From Saprospiraceae bacterium (GTDB lineage: Bacteria; Bacteroidota; Bacteroidia; Chitinophagales; Saprospiraceae), in NCBI GenBank assembly GCA_020627535.1, contig JAHDGU010000007.1:1-64000 (forward strand): DNA of 64,000 bases. The letters run 5' to 3'. Below the pieces are notes generated by a model. It was not told the DNA's origin. It was given only the letters and a program-made list of their open reading frames with translations, and made no database searches. Below, in pieces: positions 46,830 to 55,249 of the stretch (positions within the stretch are counted from its first letter, which is position 1; the number at the start of each line of letters is the position of its first letter). A program made the translations under genes and the position numbers.

Positions 46830-47870
46830 ATGATCATACTCCTAGCCTGCTTACTGGTCAGTATCTTGTGCTATGAGATCGGTATGCTTCGCGTTCCCGG
46901 CACTACTCAGACTGAGGCGAAGATAGGCTCCGCCGCCATAGTGATATGCGTACGAGATGGGCAACAAGAGCTTGATCGCCACATCGATGCATGGACGGAC
47001 CAGAACATCATGCCTCCATTGGACCTCCATATCATCGATGACGGCTCTATCGTAGACCTACAAATGCCTGAAAGAGCTGGTGCGCAGCTCCATCGATCAG
47101 ATACGCCTGTCGGCAAAAAACAAGCCCTCGCTCAACATTTGCAACAGCTCTCCTATGACCACTATCTTTTGACCGACGTCGACTGCTATCCTGCCGGATC
47201 CCAATGGGCTCGTCTTATGCTCAGCCCACTTGCACAAGCCGATATTGTCTTAGGACACTCTCCCTTTGTCAAGCAAGCCGGCATACTGAATCTCCTTGTA
47301 AGACTCGAAAACACTCTCATTGCCATCCGCTACTTTGCTATGGCTGGTCGAGGGTGCGCCTACATGGGTGTCGGTCGCAATCTTGCATATGGTCGGAGCA
47401 TGCTTCGACACTATCCATCTGATGTTCGGCTCTCTGGGGATGACGACCTTCTGGTGAGTGCGGCACAGGCTGCTGGAGCGAAGATCACTTGCCAGTATGA
47501 CCCGTCGTCATGGTGCTGGACATATGGACCCCGCACACTCGGTGAATGGATACGTACCAAGCGCAGACATATCTCTACATCTGTATCATACGGCTTTCGC
47601 CAAAAAATAGAGCTACTCTGCTATCCAAGCCTATTACTTGCGTTCTATGCATGTCTCATTGCGGTCACTTGGCACGCGCCGATCCTAGGATTGGCGGCAT
47701 TGACACTCCGTATGATCGGACCTATACAGCTCAGATCAAGATGGCGCACCATATGGACACATCAAGATTCACTCCTTGCTTATCCTATGCTAGAGCCGAT
47801 ACTACTATGCGTATATCTTTATCTTGGTGCAGCGATGATGATAAAACCAGAGGTAGATCGATGGAAGTAG
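46830..47870 (+). CDS. GT2-family glycosyltransferase, membrane-associated
   Basis: 346 aa with an N-terminal membrane segment (MIILLACLLVSILCYEIGML). GT-A motifs are AAIVICVRDGQQE, LHIIDDGSI, LLTDVDCYP (DXD) and LSGDDDLLV; two or three further membrane segments lie near the C-terminus. It is divergent from the sortase-like gene, with about 110 nt between them, and overlaps rsmG by 10 nt. An exact dispersed-motif copy is at 47592 (GFRQK). Confidence 0.85.
   Translation: MIILLACLLVSILCYEIGMLRVPGTTQTEAKIGSAAIVICVRDGQQELDRHIDAWTDQNIMPPLDLHIIDDGSIVDLQMPERAGAQLHRSDTPVGKKQALAQHLQQLSYDHYLLTDVDCYPAGSQWARLMLSPLAQADIVLGHSPFVKQAGILNLLVRLENTLIAIRYFAMAGRGCAYMGVGRNLAYGRSMLRHYPSDVRLSGDDDLLVSAAQAAGAKITCQYDPSSWCWTYGPRTLGEWIRTKRRHISTSVSYGFRQKIELLCYPSLLLAFYACLIAVTWHAPILGLAALTLRMIGPIQLRSRWRTIWTHQDSLLAYPMLEPILLCVYLYLGAAMMIKPEVDRWK
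47592..47605 (+). repeat. Dispersed GGCTTTCGCCAAAA motif, exact copy
   Basis: Exact copy in the GT2 gene, read as GFRQ. Confidence 0.8.
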
Positions 47871-48502
47871 TGCAGGATGAATCTTTACTATCCAAGTACT
47901 TTGACTTGACTGAAGATCAGCGGACCATGTTTGCAGCCATGGGTGCTCTGTATGCTGATTGGAATCAGAAGATCAATGTGATATCGAGGAAAGACATTGA
48001 GAAGTTCTATGAAAGACATGTGCTTCACAGCCTGGCCATACACAAGTACGTGCAATTTATGCCAGGCACAAAAATATTGGACCTTGGCACTGGTGGTGGA
48101 TTTCCTGGCGTGCCGATGGCCATCATGAATCCAGAGTGTCAGTTTGTTCTGATCGATGGCACGGCCAAAAAGATCCGCGTGGTACAGGCTGTCGTCCAAG
48201 AGCTGGGCCTTGCCAATGTGTCTGCGGTGCAGCTCCGAGCAGAAGAGTGTAAACACAAGTTTGACTTTGTCACTGCTCGAGCAGTCACTGGACTAGATCG
48301 TCTCAAAGATTGGTCTCAGCGACTCATGACAGATCGCCAGATCAATGCAGTTCCCAATGGTCTCATCACGCTCAAGGGTGGCAACCCAAAAGATGAAACC
48401 AAGCTTATCTCAAAGTCTGATTACACCGAGGTGATACCACTTGGGGACTATTTTGATGAAGATTTTTTTGAGAGTAAGTATCTTCTTTATCTTCAGCTAT
48501 AA
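47861..48502 (+). CDS. rsmG: 16S rRNA m7G527 methyltransferase
   Basis: 213 aa. SAM-binding ILDLGTGGGFPGVP (72-85), NPECQFVLIDGTAKKIRVV and TARAVTGLDRL are characteristic of RsmG/GidB. It methylates N7 of G527 in 16S rRNA. The ATG at 47861 overlaps the end of the GT2 gene. Longer in-frame readings back to 47546 lie wholly within that gene and are rejected. Confidence 0.95.
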   Translation: MEVVQDESLLSKYFDLTEDQRTMFAAMGALYADWNQKINVISRKDIEKFYERHVLHSLAIHKYVQFMPGTKILDLGTGGGFPGVPMAIMNPECQFVLIDGTAKKIRVVQAVVQELGLANVSAVQLRAEECKHKFDFVTARAVTGLDRLKDWSQRLMTDRQINAVPNGLITLKGGNPKDETKLISKSDYTEVIPLGDYFDEDFFESKYLLYLQL

Positions 48503-48518
48503 GTCATAATCTCCACAG

Positions 48519-49877
48519 GTGGACCAGATTCTCAATTATACATTCTTTGTGCTCAATGGGCAAGATGTAATGGTCCGAGACGTCTTGATCTTCTTGACGA
48601 TCTTACTGACAGTCCTTTGGGTATATCGCTATCTCAAGCGGCGAGTCATCCCACGCATCAACCAACTGGCAGCGACTGAAGAAGGAGATCCCCGGACCAA
48701 AGTGCTCGTGTGGATTAAGTACATCTTGCTGCTAGTGTTGATGCTCTTCATGATATGGACGCTCAATCAAGACTACACGCTCTGGTCTTACAATAATCTC
48801 ACCTTAAAAATCTCCACGATCATCCAAGCTTTGATCATCTTTCAGATGGCAAGAGTGCTGGACTGGATCGTCAATAAGGCATACATCGAGCATTTTTTCG
48901 CAAGTCGCGACCAGATTTCAGAAACACAAGACTTTCAACCACAGGTCGATAAGAGCAACACGGCAAGCAAGACGGTACAGTGGATAGTCTACATGATTGC
49001 CGCTTTACTGATTCTTGCCAAGATCGGATTCAATCCCGCCCTCAGCATCCCCAAGGATATTCCTGATGAGAGCGTGGCATGGAGCTTCTATCTATCAGAT
49101 TTTATCAGTGTGATCCTTATCATGCTCGGCGCTCGACTTCTGATATGGTTTTTGACGCAGATCCTACTCTATCGCTACTATCGCAGCAAGCATATCAATA
49201 CCGGTGATCAATATGCTTTTAATCAGCTGCTCAAGTACATCATCTATGTCATTGCTATCATCATCTCCTTCAACAAGCTTGGCATAAATACCAATATCCT
49301 TTTAGGTGGCGCTGCCGCACTTCTTGTAGGTCTTGGGCTAGGGTTGCAGCAGACCTTCAATGACTTCTTTAGTGGTATCCTGCTGCTCAGCGAGCGTCGG
49401 ATAGAAATCGGGGACTACATCCAAGTGCAAAAGATGATGGGTCAGGTCATCAAGATCGGCCTACGCACTACGCTGGTCCAGTCTATGGATGAGCTTGTTG
49501 TCATAGTTCCAAACTCCAAGTTGGTCAACGAACAGGTGATCAACTACAGTCAAGAAGAAAACCGAGCAAGATTTGAGCTCAAATTATCCGTGGCTTACGG
49601 CACGGATCTGGAGCTGGTCAAGAAGCTGCTGCTCGAAGCATGCAGTGCTGAAGATCTGGTCTATAAGCATCCAGCTCCTAAGGTCATACTGGGCGACTTC
49701 GAAGATTCTGGTCTTGGTATCAGCCTATACTTCTTTGTGCAGGATTTCAAGCAGCTACTCTTCATAAGATCTAGGCTACGCTTCCGCATCAATGAGCTGT
49801 TTTCTGAGCATGGTGTCATCATACCATATCCCCAGCGCGATCTGAATATCGTCAGTTCACCAAGTCCGAGAGACTAA
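48519..49877 (+). CDS. MscS-family mechanosensitive channel
   Basis: 452 aa, GTG start. About six hydrophobic segments precede the pore-lining helix and beta domain: AALLVGLGLGLQQTFNDFFS, GILLLSERRIEIGDYIQV and VIVPNSKLVNEQVINYS. It opens on membrane tension to release solutes. It is longer than E. coli MscS (286 aa), with extra N-terminal helices. It overlaps the convergent lipoprotein gene by 4 nt. Confidence 0.92.
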   Translation: MDQILNYTFFVLNGQDVMVRDVLIFLTILLTVLWVYRYLKRRVIPRINQLAATEEGDPRTKVLVWIKYILLLVLMLFMIWTLNQDYTLWSYNNLTLKISTIIQALIIFQMARVLDWIVNKAYIEHFFASRDQISETQDFQPQVDKSNTASKTVQWIVYMIAALLILAKIGFNPALSIPKDIPDESVAWSFYLSDFISVILIMLGARLLIWFLTQILLYRYYRSKHINTGDQYAFNQLLKYIIYVIAIIISFNKLGINTNILLGGAAALLVGLGLGLQQTFNDFFSGILLLSERRIEIGDYIQVQKMMGQVIKIGLRTTLVQSMDELVVIVPNSKLVNEQVINYSQEENRARFELKLSVAYGTDLELVKKLLLEACSAEDLVYKHPAPKVILGDFEDSGLGISLYFFVQDFKQLLFIRSRLRFRINELFSEHGVIIPYPQRDLNIVSSPSPRD

Positions 49878-50725
49878 CGTCGACCGCCCCTCATGAGCTT
49901 TTTATTCTCGGTGTTCTCTAGTCGATTAGGATCTCTCTTGCGACCATTCGGACCATTGTCGATTTGATAGGTAGATGGACGTAAAAGAGCCTTGGCATAC
50001 TTGAGTCGATCATTCGATCTTCGCGAAGGACAGTCGGTGGATGGTATTTCTGGTCGCATGTCTTCTGTACCAAACCAACTGGCATAGAATTGAGAACTTT
50101 TGAAGGACTCCAGCTCAAACAGTGCCTGCCATTGGCCCATATCAACCTTGTCGCAAAGACTCCTAGTCGTCAAGTCTAGCAACTCATCGCCACTCTTCGC
50201 ATGCGCGTCCCAGATGTAGTGCTCCAGGATAGCTCGCGACTCCTCGGGATCCGATTTGCAACATCTTTCAAGAGCTGATCTCTCATAACGCTCCAAAAGC
50301 TTGTCCCAGTGATAGTCGAGCTCAGATCCCTGCTCCATCAGTGAAAAAACTGCGGTAAGCTGATCGTCTGTCTCAATAGCCTTGAGCATACCGGTCGTGA
50401 TATAGCTCCGCCCATCTGGCAGCTGCCAGGCATGAGAAGATTTGTCATCGGCAATGATCACTAGTGGTGAAGATGAGATAGGATCATCGACTCTCTTGTA
50501 TTGATCTGAAACATGGCTATATAGCGTGGTAAACATCAGTTCACTCAGGATCGGATACCGCTGATGCTCCTCATTGATCAGATCCGCAAAGGCATCCGAG
50601 AGTTGAGCTCTTAGGGGATCTACAGCTTGTTCATCCACGGTGGCTACTGCAGGCTCCGCAGTCTTGCATGACCATGCTGATATAAGCATCATGATCAGAG
50701 AAACTAAACCGAAATATTTTTTCAT
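49874..50725 (-). CDS. Degenerate M48-like lipoprotein (zinc motif lost)
   Basis: 283 aa, exported; a cysteine at residue 20 (AWSC) is a weak lipobox. Residues 95-136 align with M48 peptidases: AWQLPDGRSYITTGMLKAIE corresponds to the family's N-A-x-A-L-P-G-G-x-I-x-x-T-x-G-L-L region, and TDDQLTAVF to D-E-L-A-A-V-L. But where HEXXH is expected the sequence is LMEQG (129-133), so both His and the catalytic Glu are missing. It is probably an inactive binding or regulatory protein, or an eroding gene. The C-terminal tail is Arg-rich. Its start overlaps the hutH stop by 4 nt. Confidence 0.7.
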   Translation of the reverse strand: MKKYFGLVSLIMMLISAWSCKTAEPAVATVDEQAVDPLRAQLSDAFADLINEEHQRYPILSELMFTTLYSHVSDQYKRVDDPISSSPLVIIADDKSSHAWQLPDGRSYITTGMLKAIETDDQLTAVFSLMEQGSELDYHWDKLLERYERSALERCCKSDPEESRAILEHYIWDAHAKSGDELLDLTTRSLCDKVDMGQWQALFELESFKSSQFYASWFGTEDMRPEIPSTDCPSRRSNDRLKYAKALLRPSTYQIDNGPNGRKRDPNRLENTENKKLMRGGRR

Positions 50726-52224
50726 ACCATTCGTGATAAGTATAGCGATTGTAATGTTACTGCCGCTCCATCGATATCTTGATATATGGGGCGATCATCC
50801 TCAAGGCTCGGTACGATCTTCCGCAGCTCACTCTTTAAGCGCATGAGACCTCCTGTGAGTTCAATATTCGGACGAAAGTCCAGTGCTTGACATGCCAGCA
50901 GAAGCTCTATGGCTAGTATTTCATGAAGATTGTCCGCGATTTCCAGATTGCGCACAGCCGCGGTAGCGGCAAGGCTGACGTGGTCCTCTTGTCCTTTACT
51001 CGATGGGATAGAGTCGACTGTCACAGGATGACAGAGCATCTTGGATCTTGCGAGGATCGATGCCGCCGTGTACTGTGCAATCATGTAGCCACTATTAGTC
51101 CCTGGGCGTGGGGATAGATATGCCGGCAAGTCGCGAAAACCACAGAGCAATAGGAAGCTCCTGCGCTCTGAAATATTCATAATCTCGGTACTGGCTATAG
51201 CAATCATTTCACAGGCCTGAGCCACTGGCTCGGCGTGAAAGTTGCCCCCTGAGATGATCTGGTCTTCTTCGGGTATGATTAGCGGATTATCGGTGACAGC
51301 ATTGATCTCACGGGTGAGTATCATTTTGGCGAAAGCCAGACTATCCCTTGAGGCTCCCAGCACCTGAGGTGTACAGCGGAAGGAATATGGATCCTGCACA
51401 CTATAGCTGCCAGAAAGTGGATCCACAGCAAGTGATTGACGAATCTGATCTGCTACAGACATCTGACCCTCTTGTCTTCTTACCCGATGTACGGCTGCGT
51501 GATAGGGCGATCTGTCACAGCAAAAAGCTTGCATACTGAGACTGGCAATATCTATGGCCGCTTGAACTAATGACTCTGCCCTTCCCAGCGAATCTATGGC
51601 AAGTGCCGTGCTAAACTGCGTCCCGTTGATGAGGGCAAGTCCTTCCTTGGAAGCCAAGCGAAGCGGTGACACCCCAGCTTGATCATAGTAGCTCTCTGCT
51701 GATATCAGCTTACCAGCTCTTATAAGTTCACCTTCACCGATCAAGACCAATCCAATATGGGCCAGAGGCGCCAAATCACCGGAGGCCCCAAGACTACCAT
51801 ACTCGTAGATGACTGGAAAGCAATCCGAATTGTACAAATCGATCAGTCGTTCCACAAGCACCCTTCTTACACCGCTGTAGCCGAGACAGAAGCTCTTGAT
51901 TTTGAGCAGTAAGATAGCTTTCACAAGTTTATCATCCAGCTTTTTGCCTCGACCTGCGCTGTGGCTTCGGATGAGTCGAGCCTGATGCTCTGCCATGTCA
52001 GCGTCATCAACCTGGTGATTGCAAAGAGAGCCAAATCCCGTGTTGATCCCATAAAATAGGCTGGTGCTCCCTTGTAGCTTCTGCTCTAGATAGTCACGAC
52101 AGTGGTCAATCTTGGAAATTGCCTCTTCGCTAAGTCGTATTTGATTCCCGCTGTGGAGAAGATTGAGATACGCGTCGATGGACCAGTCTTCTGGTCCTAG
52201 CGCTATGACATCACGACTGGGCAT
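50722..52224 (-). CDS. hutH: Histidine ammonia-lyase
   Basis: 500 aa. The MIO-forming triad is in YGSLGASGDLAPL (A147-S148-G149), with FYGINTGFG (Y58), RSHSAGRG (H88; the SH pair favours histidine over Phe/Tyr as substrate), LALINGTQ, QDPYSFRC and DNPL. It deaminates L-histidine to urocanate. No hutU, hutI or hutG is nearby. An exact dispersed-motif copy is at 51324 (AFAKM). It is followed by the degenerate M48-like gene with a 4-nt overlap. Confidence 0.9.
   Translation of the reverse strand: MPSRDVIALGPEDWSIDAYLNLLHSGNQIRLSEEAISKIDHCRDYLEQKLQGSTSLFYGINTGFGSLCNHQVDDADMAEHQARLIRSHSAGRGKKLDDKLVKAILLLKIKSFCLGYSGVRRVLVERLIDLYNSDCFPVIYEYGSLGASGDLAPLAHIGLVLIGEGELIRAGKLISAESYYDQAGVSPLRLASKEGLALINGTQFSTALAIDSLGRAESLVQAAIDIASLSMQAFCCDRSPYHAAVHRVRRQEGQMSVADQIRQSLAVDPLSGSYSVQDPYSFRCTPQVLGASRDSLAFAKMILTREINAVTDNPLIIPEEDQIISGGNFHAEPVAQACEMIAIASTEIMNISERRSFLLLCGFRDLPAYLSPRPGTNSGYMIAQYTAASILARSKMLCHPVTVDSIPSSKGQEDHVSLAATAAVRNLEIADNLHEILAIELLLACQALDFRPNIELTGGLMRLKSELRKIVPSLEDDRPIYQDIDGAAVTLQSLYLSRMV
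51324..51337 (-). repeat. Dispersed GGCTTTCGCCAAAA motif, exact copy
   Basis: Exact copy in hutH on the minus strand, read as AFAK. Confidence 0.8.
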
Positions 52225-52273
52225 GGCTGGATATGGTTTCAGATTCTCTGTGATAAAGCTCCGTTAATTTCTT

Positions 52274-52334
52274 GAGTAGTCGTTAAATGACGGTTAAAAT
52301 ACAGACCTCAGTGAGTCTCAGGACGTCACTACTC
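52274..52334. other. Nested inverted repeats between hutH and ompH
   Basis: GAGTAGT (52274-52280) pairs with ACTACTC (52328-52334). Inside it CAGTGA/TCACT and two GTTAAA-like direct repeats are seen. The region is the divergent promoter area of hutH and the first ompH gene, so this may be an operator or a 5'-UTR fold. Confidence 0.3.
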
Positions 52335-52371
52335 GTTGAAAGCCTCGAACAGACTAGGGAAGTCAAGTTCG

Positions 52372-52379
52372 TACATTTG
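52372..52379 (+). promoter_or_regulatory. -7 promoter element of first ompH gene
   Basis: TACATTTG, a perfect TAnnTTTG match followed by C as in the other promoters of the window, 25 nt before the ATG. Confidence 0.55.
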
Positions 52380-52404
52380 CAAAACTTTTTTAAAGACACT
52401 GAAG

Positions 52405-52917
52405 ATGAAAAAAATACTGATACTCATAGCCTTTGCTGCGCTGACTGCCTTTGACATGGAAGCCCAGAGATTTGCCGTCGTGGATATCGAATATGTCCTC
52501 AACAAGATGCCTGAATATGAAGAGGCTCAAACTCGACTAGATCAGCAAGCTGCTGTCTGGCGTCAAGAGATCGCTCAGCGATATGATGAGATCAAGGGGA
52601 TGTATAATAAGTATCAAGCTGAACAAGTATTGCTAAGTGATACTGAAAAGACCGAAAGAGAAGATCAGATCGTGGATAAGGAAAGAATCGTCCGAGAGAT
52701 GCAGAAGCAAAAATTTGGTGCTGAAGGCGAGCTTTTTCAACTCCGTCAGGAACTCGTAGCACCTGTTCAAGATCGCTTGTACTCTGTCATAGAGGACTAC
52801 GCCTCTCAGCGTGGACTGGATTTCATCTTTGACAAAGGCGGTTCTGTCGGTATCATCTTCGCCAATCCTGAATATGATAAGACTGACGAGATACTTACTC
52901 GTCTCAAGATCAAATAG
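52405..52917 (+). CDS. OmpH/Skp-family periplasmic chaperone (first copy)
   Basis: 170 aa. A signal peptide (MKKILILIAFAALTAF) is followed by RFAVVDIEYVLNKMPEYEEA and a long helical, coiled-coil body, then DFIFDKGGSVGIIFANPEYDKT. Skp/OmpH proteins escort outer-membrane proteins to BamA. The start at 52405 follows the promoter directly; a longer in-frame ATG lies upstream of the -7 element and is rejected. The second copy follows after 64 nt with its own promoter. Confidence 0.9.
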   Translation: MKKILILIAFAALTAFDMEAQRFAVVDIEYVLNKMPEYEEAQTRLDQQAAVWRQEIAQRYDEIKGMYNKYQAEQVLLSDTEKTEREDQIVDKERIVREMQKQKFGAEGELFQLRQELVAPVQDRLYSVIEDYASQRGLDFIFDKGGSVGIIFANPEYDKTDEILTRLKIK

Positions 52918-52923
52918 TTGCAA

Positions 52924-52931
52924 TATATTTG
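52924..52931 (+). promoter_or_regulatory. -7 promoter element of second ompH gene
   Basis: TATATTTG, perfect TAnnTTTG match in the context TATATTTGCGCGCC, 50 nt before the ATG and 6 nt after the upstream stop. Confidence 0.55.
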
Positions 52932-52981
52932 CGCGCCAAAATTTAGAAAACTAGTCATACAATTATCAACTACGACAACAC

Positions 52982-53485
52982 ATGAAAAAATTAGTACTCA
53001 TAGCTGGTCTCTTTGTAGCAATAGCTGGTTCGGCTTTCGCCCAAAAGATTGGATACGTCAACTCTCAGGCTCTCTTGCAAGAGCTACCGGCTTTCAAAAA
53101 TGCTGAAGCCAACTTTGAAAATTACCGGAATCAATTGCAGAAGAAGCTAGAGCAAAAAGCACAGCTTCTCCAATCTGATGTGCAAGCCGTGCAACGCAAG
53201 GCTGAGCAAGGTGAGCTATCTCCTGTGCAGCAAGAGCAAGAAGGTGCTAGAATCCGTGAGGAGCAAACTAAGCTCTTACAATATGAACAAGAAATCGGAC
53301 AGCAGCTTGCAACACGTCAGCAAGAAGAGCTCCAGCCGATCATTGACAATGTCAACAATGCGATCAAGTCAGTGGCTGAAGCTGATGGATTCACCTATAT
53401 CCTTGATACAAGCATCGGAGTCATCCTCTATGCGGATGAGACTATGGATGTAACTGACAAAGTCAAGGCGAAACTAGGAATGTAA
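52982..53485 (+). CDS. OmpH/Skp-family periplasmic chaperone (second copy)
   Basis: 167 aa. A signal peptide (MKKLVLIAGLFVAIAGSAFA) is followed by QKIGYVNSQALLQELPAFKN, a Gln/Glu-rich coiled coil and FTYILDTSIGVILYADETMD. A near-copy of the dispersed motif (53032) encodes the signal-peptidase site (SAFAQK). It is followed after 7 nt by murI. Tandem ompH genes before murI are common in Bacteroidota; bamA, which usually sits upstream, is absent here. Confidence 0.92.
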   Translation: MKKLVLIAGLFVAIAGSAFAQKIGYVNSQALLQELPAFKNAEANFENYRNQLQKKLEQKAQLLQSDVQAVQRKAEQGELSPVQQEQEGARIREEQTKLLQYEQEIGQQLATRQQEELQPIIDNVNNAIKSVAEADGFTYILDTSIGVILYADETMDVTDKVKAKLGM

Positions 53486-53492
53486 GTTCTCG

Positions 53493-54314
53493 GTGAATCA
53501 AAACGCACCGATTGGAATATTTGACAGTGGCATTGGTGGACTTACGGTCGCCAATGCCATTCGTCTTTTAATGCCTCAGGAGAAGCTCATCTACTTTGGT
53601 GACACGGCACATCTCCCCTATGGAGATAAATCTCCAGACTCAATACGCTACTATGCCATCCGTATCAGCAAGTTTCTGCTTGATCGAGGCTGCAAGGCTA
53701 TCGTGATCGCTTGCAACAGTGCCAGCGCTGTTGCCTTCAAGGCACTTCAAGACTTCTTTTCTGATAGGACTATCGTGATCAATGCTGTAGACCCTTTGGT
53801 CAAGGCCATTGTCTCAGATAAAGACATTCATACTGTGGGTATCATAGGCACCAAGGCGACAATCCAATCTGGCAGCTACGCGCGGATTCTGCAGCAGAAG
53901 GCATCAGGTCTTCTTACCCACTCACTGGCTACTCCGCTACTGGCGCCGATGATAGAAGATCAGTTTCATCTGCGTGATGTGAGCACCGATATCATTGCGT
54001 CTTATCTCAATGAACTACCTCTCCAAGAATTAGACGCTCTGGCTTTGGCTTGCACTCACTACCCATTGATCAAAGATCAAATCTCTGATCTATTGGTCTC
54101 ACATAAAATACGCATACTTGATAGTGCCTCTCCTGTAGCTACAGAACTCAAAACCCGTCTCTTAGAGTCAGGATTATTGAGGGTCAACGATTCGGAGGAG
54201 GACTCTGAGTTTTACTTGTCAGACAAGACAGAAAGCTTCGAAAAAAGTGCTGAAATGTTCTTTGGGTCCTCGATTACCATCAACGAAGCTGACATCTTTA
54301 CAGGGCAGATCTGA
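53493..54314 (+). CDS. murI: Glutamate racemase
   Basis: 273 aa, GTG start. GIFDSGIGGLTVANAI, the catalytic cysteines in IACNSASA (C74) and ACTHYPLI (C187), and YFGDTAHLPYG. It makes D-glutamate for peptidoglycan. It lies 7 nt after ompH, so the two are probably co-transcribed. The 3' end overlaps the convergent HIT gene by 17 nt. Confidence 0.95.
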   Translation: MNQNAPIGIFDSGIGGLTVANAIRLLMPQEKLIYFGDTAHLPYGDKSPDSIRYYAIRISKFLLDRGCKAIVIACNSASAVAFKALQDFFSDRTIVINAVDPLVKAIVSDKDIHTVGIIGTKATIQSGSYARILQQKASGLLTHSLATPLLAPMIEDQFHLRDVSTDIIASYLNELPLQELDALALACTHYPLIKDQISDLLVSHKIRILDSASPVATELKTRLLESGLLRVNDSEEDSEFYLSDKTESFEKSAEMFFGSSITINEADIFTGQI

Positions 54315-54690
54315 TCAACTCTGCCAGCTCTTTCATTTTCTCTGAGCTGATTTGCTCCCGTGCTTTGGTGAAACTCATGTCTGCCTCTGTCCTGATAGGG
54401 ATCAAGTGAATATGCGCATGTGGTACTTCCAGACCAAAGACGATCTGACCTATTCTCTGGCAAGGTATCACTGATCGCATCGCATGGGCTACCTTCTGGG
54501 CAAAGAGATTGAGCTCCGAGAGTAGCTCAGGTTCTAGATCAAAGTATTTATCTATTTCTTGCTTGGGAACTACTAGTGTATGACCTGGGCTGAGCGGATT
54601 GATATCCAAAAAAGCATAAAATCGATCGTTCTCGGCAATCTTGTAGCTAGGAATCTCGCCCGCGATAATCTTGCTAAAGATCGTTGGCAT
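54298..54690 (-). CDS. HIT-family nucleotide hydrolase
   Basis: 130 aa. TIFSKIIAGEIPSYKI, YAFLDINPLSPGHTLV and the histidine triad VPHAHIHLIP (H91, H93, H95) are diagnostic. It hydrolyses nucleotide phosphoramidates or dinucleotides. It sits right after greA on the same strand (start codon adjacent to the greA stop). Confidence 0.93.
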   Translation of the reverse strand: MPTIFSKIIAGEIPSYKIAENDRFYAFLDINPLSPGHTLVVPKQEIDKYFDLEPELLSELNLFAQKVAHAMRSVIPCQRIGQIVFGLEVPHAHIHLIPIRTEADMSFTKAREQISSEKMKELAELIRSAL

Positions 54691-55164
54691 CTAGAAAGAG
54701 ATTTCCATAATCTCAAAATCAATGACACCAGCAGGCGTTTGAATCTTGGCGATGTCACCTTGTTTCTTGCCAAGGAGGCCTTTGCCGATAGGGGAATCAA
54801 CTGAGAGCTTTTTAGCCTTGAGGTCAGCTTCATTCTTAGAGACGAGCTTGTACGAGACGCTCTTACCGTTCTTAAGATTTTTGATTGTGACCTTATTGAG
54901 AATGGTCACGACGGATGTATCGAGCTCACTCTCATCGATGATCTTGACATTGGCCAGAGACTTTTCCATCTCATTGATACGCATCTCAAGGAGTCCTTGA
55001 GCTTCCTTAGCTGCATGATATTCGGCATTCTCACTGAGATCACCTTTCTCACGCGCTTCCGCGATTTCTTGAGCGATTTTCTGCCGCTCTTCTGTCTTGA
55101 GTTGATCTAGCTCCGATCTAAGCTTGTCGTAGCCTTCTTGCGTCATATAATTATATGCAGCCAT
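54691..55164 (-). CDS. greA: Transcription elongation factor GreA
   Basis: 157 aa. The N-terminal coiled coil (MTQEGYDKLRSELDQLK, EAREKGDLSENAEYHAAKEA) carries the acidic tip DLSEN. The C-terminal FKBP-like domain has VSKNEADLKAKKLSVDSPIG and KKQGDIAKIQTPAG. It rescues backtracked RNA polymerase. The start at 55164 is fixed because upstream in-frame sequence is the terminator at 55185-55221. Confidence 0.95.
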   Translation of the reverse strand: MAAYNYMTQEGYDKLRSELDQLKTEERQKIAQEIAEAREKGDLSENAEYHAAKEAQGLLEMRINEMEKSLANVKIIDESELDTSVVTILNKVTIKNLKNGKSVSYKLVSKNEADLKAKKLSVDSPIGKGLLGKKQGDIAKIQTPAGVIDFEIMEISF

Positions 55165-55184
55165 ATAAGATAGCTTCTGAGATG

Positions 55185-55221
55185 AAAAAAAGAACGCTCC
55201 TGCTTTCGCAGAAACGTTCTT
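55185..55221 (-). terminator. Rho-independent terminator of the PorV operon
   Basis: On the minus strand AAGAACG ... CGTTCTT with an inner CTGC-GAAA-GCAG hairpin (55200-55211), followed by a run of T (complement of A at 55185-55191). It lies about 30 nt after the PorV/PorQ stop and before greA. The inner hairpin has the same GAAA-loop layout as the dispersed motif. Confidence 0.85.
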
Positions 55222-55249
55222 CAAAAGTCTTAAATATAAGTATTCTTCC

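Noticed and set aside
47546-47860. N-terminal extension of RsmG
   Set aside because: It lies entirely inside the GT2 gene in another frame; the RsmG family starts at the ATG at 47861.
1088-51337. CRISPR array or transposon ends as source of the 14-mer copies
   Set aside because: Copies are scattered singly over the whole window, without regular spacing, spacers, flanking duplications or transposase genes.
55165-55224. N-terminal extension of GreA
   Set aside because: The extra residues are encoded by the PorV-operon terminator hairpin and have no GreA similarity.
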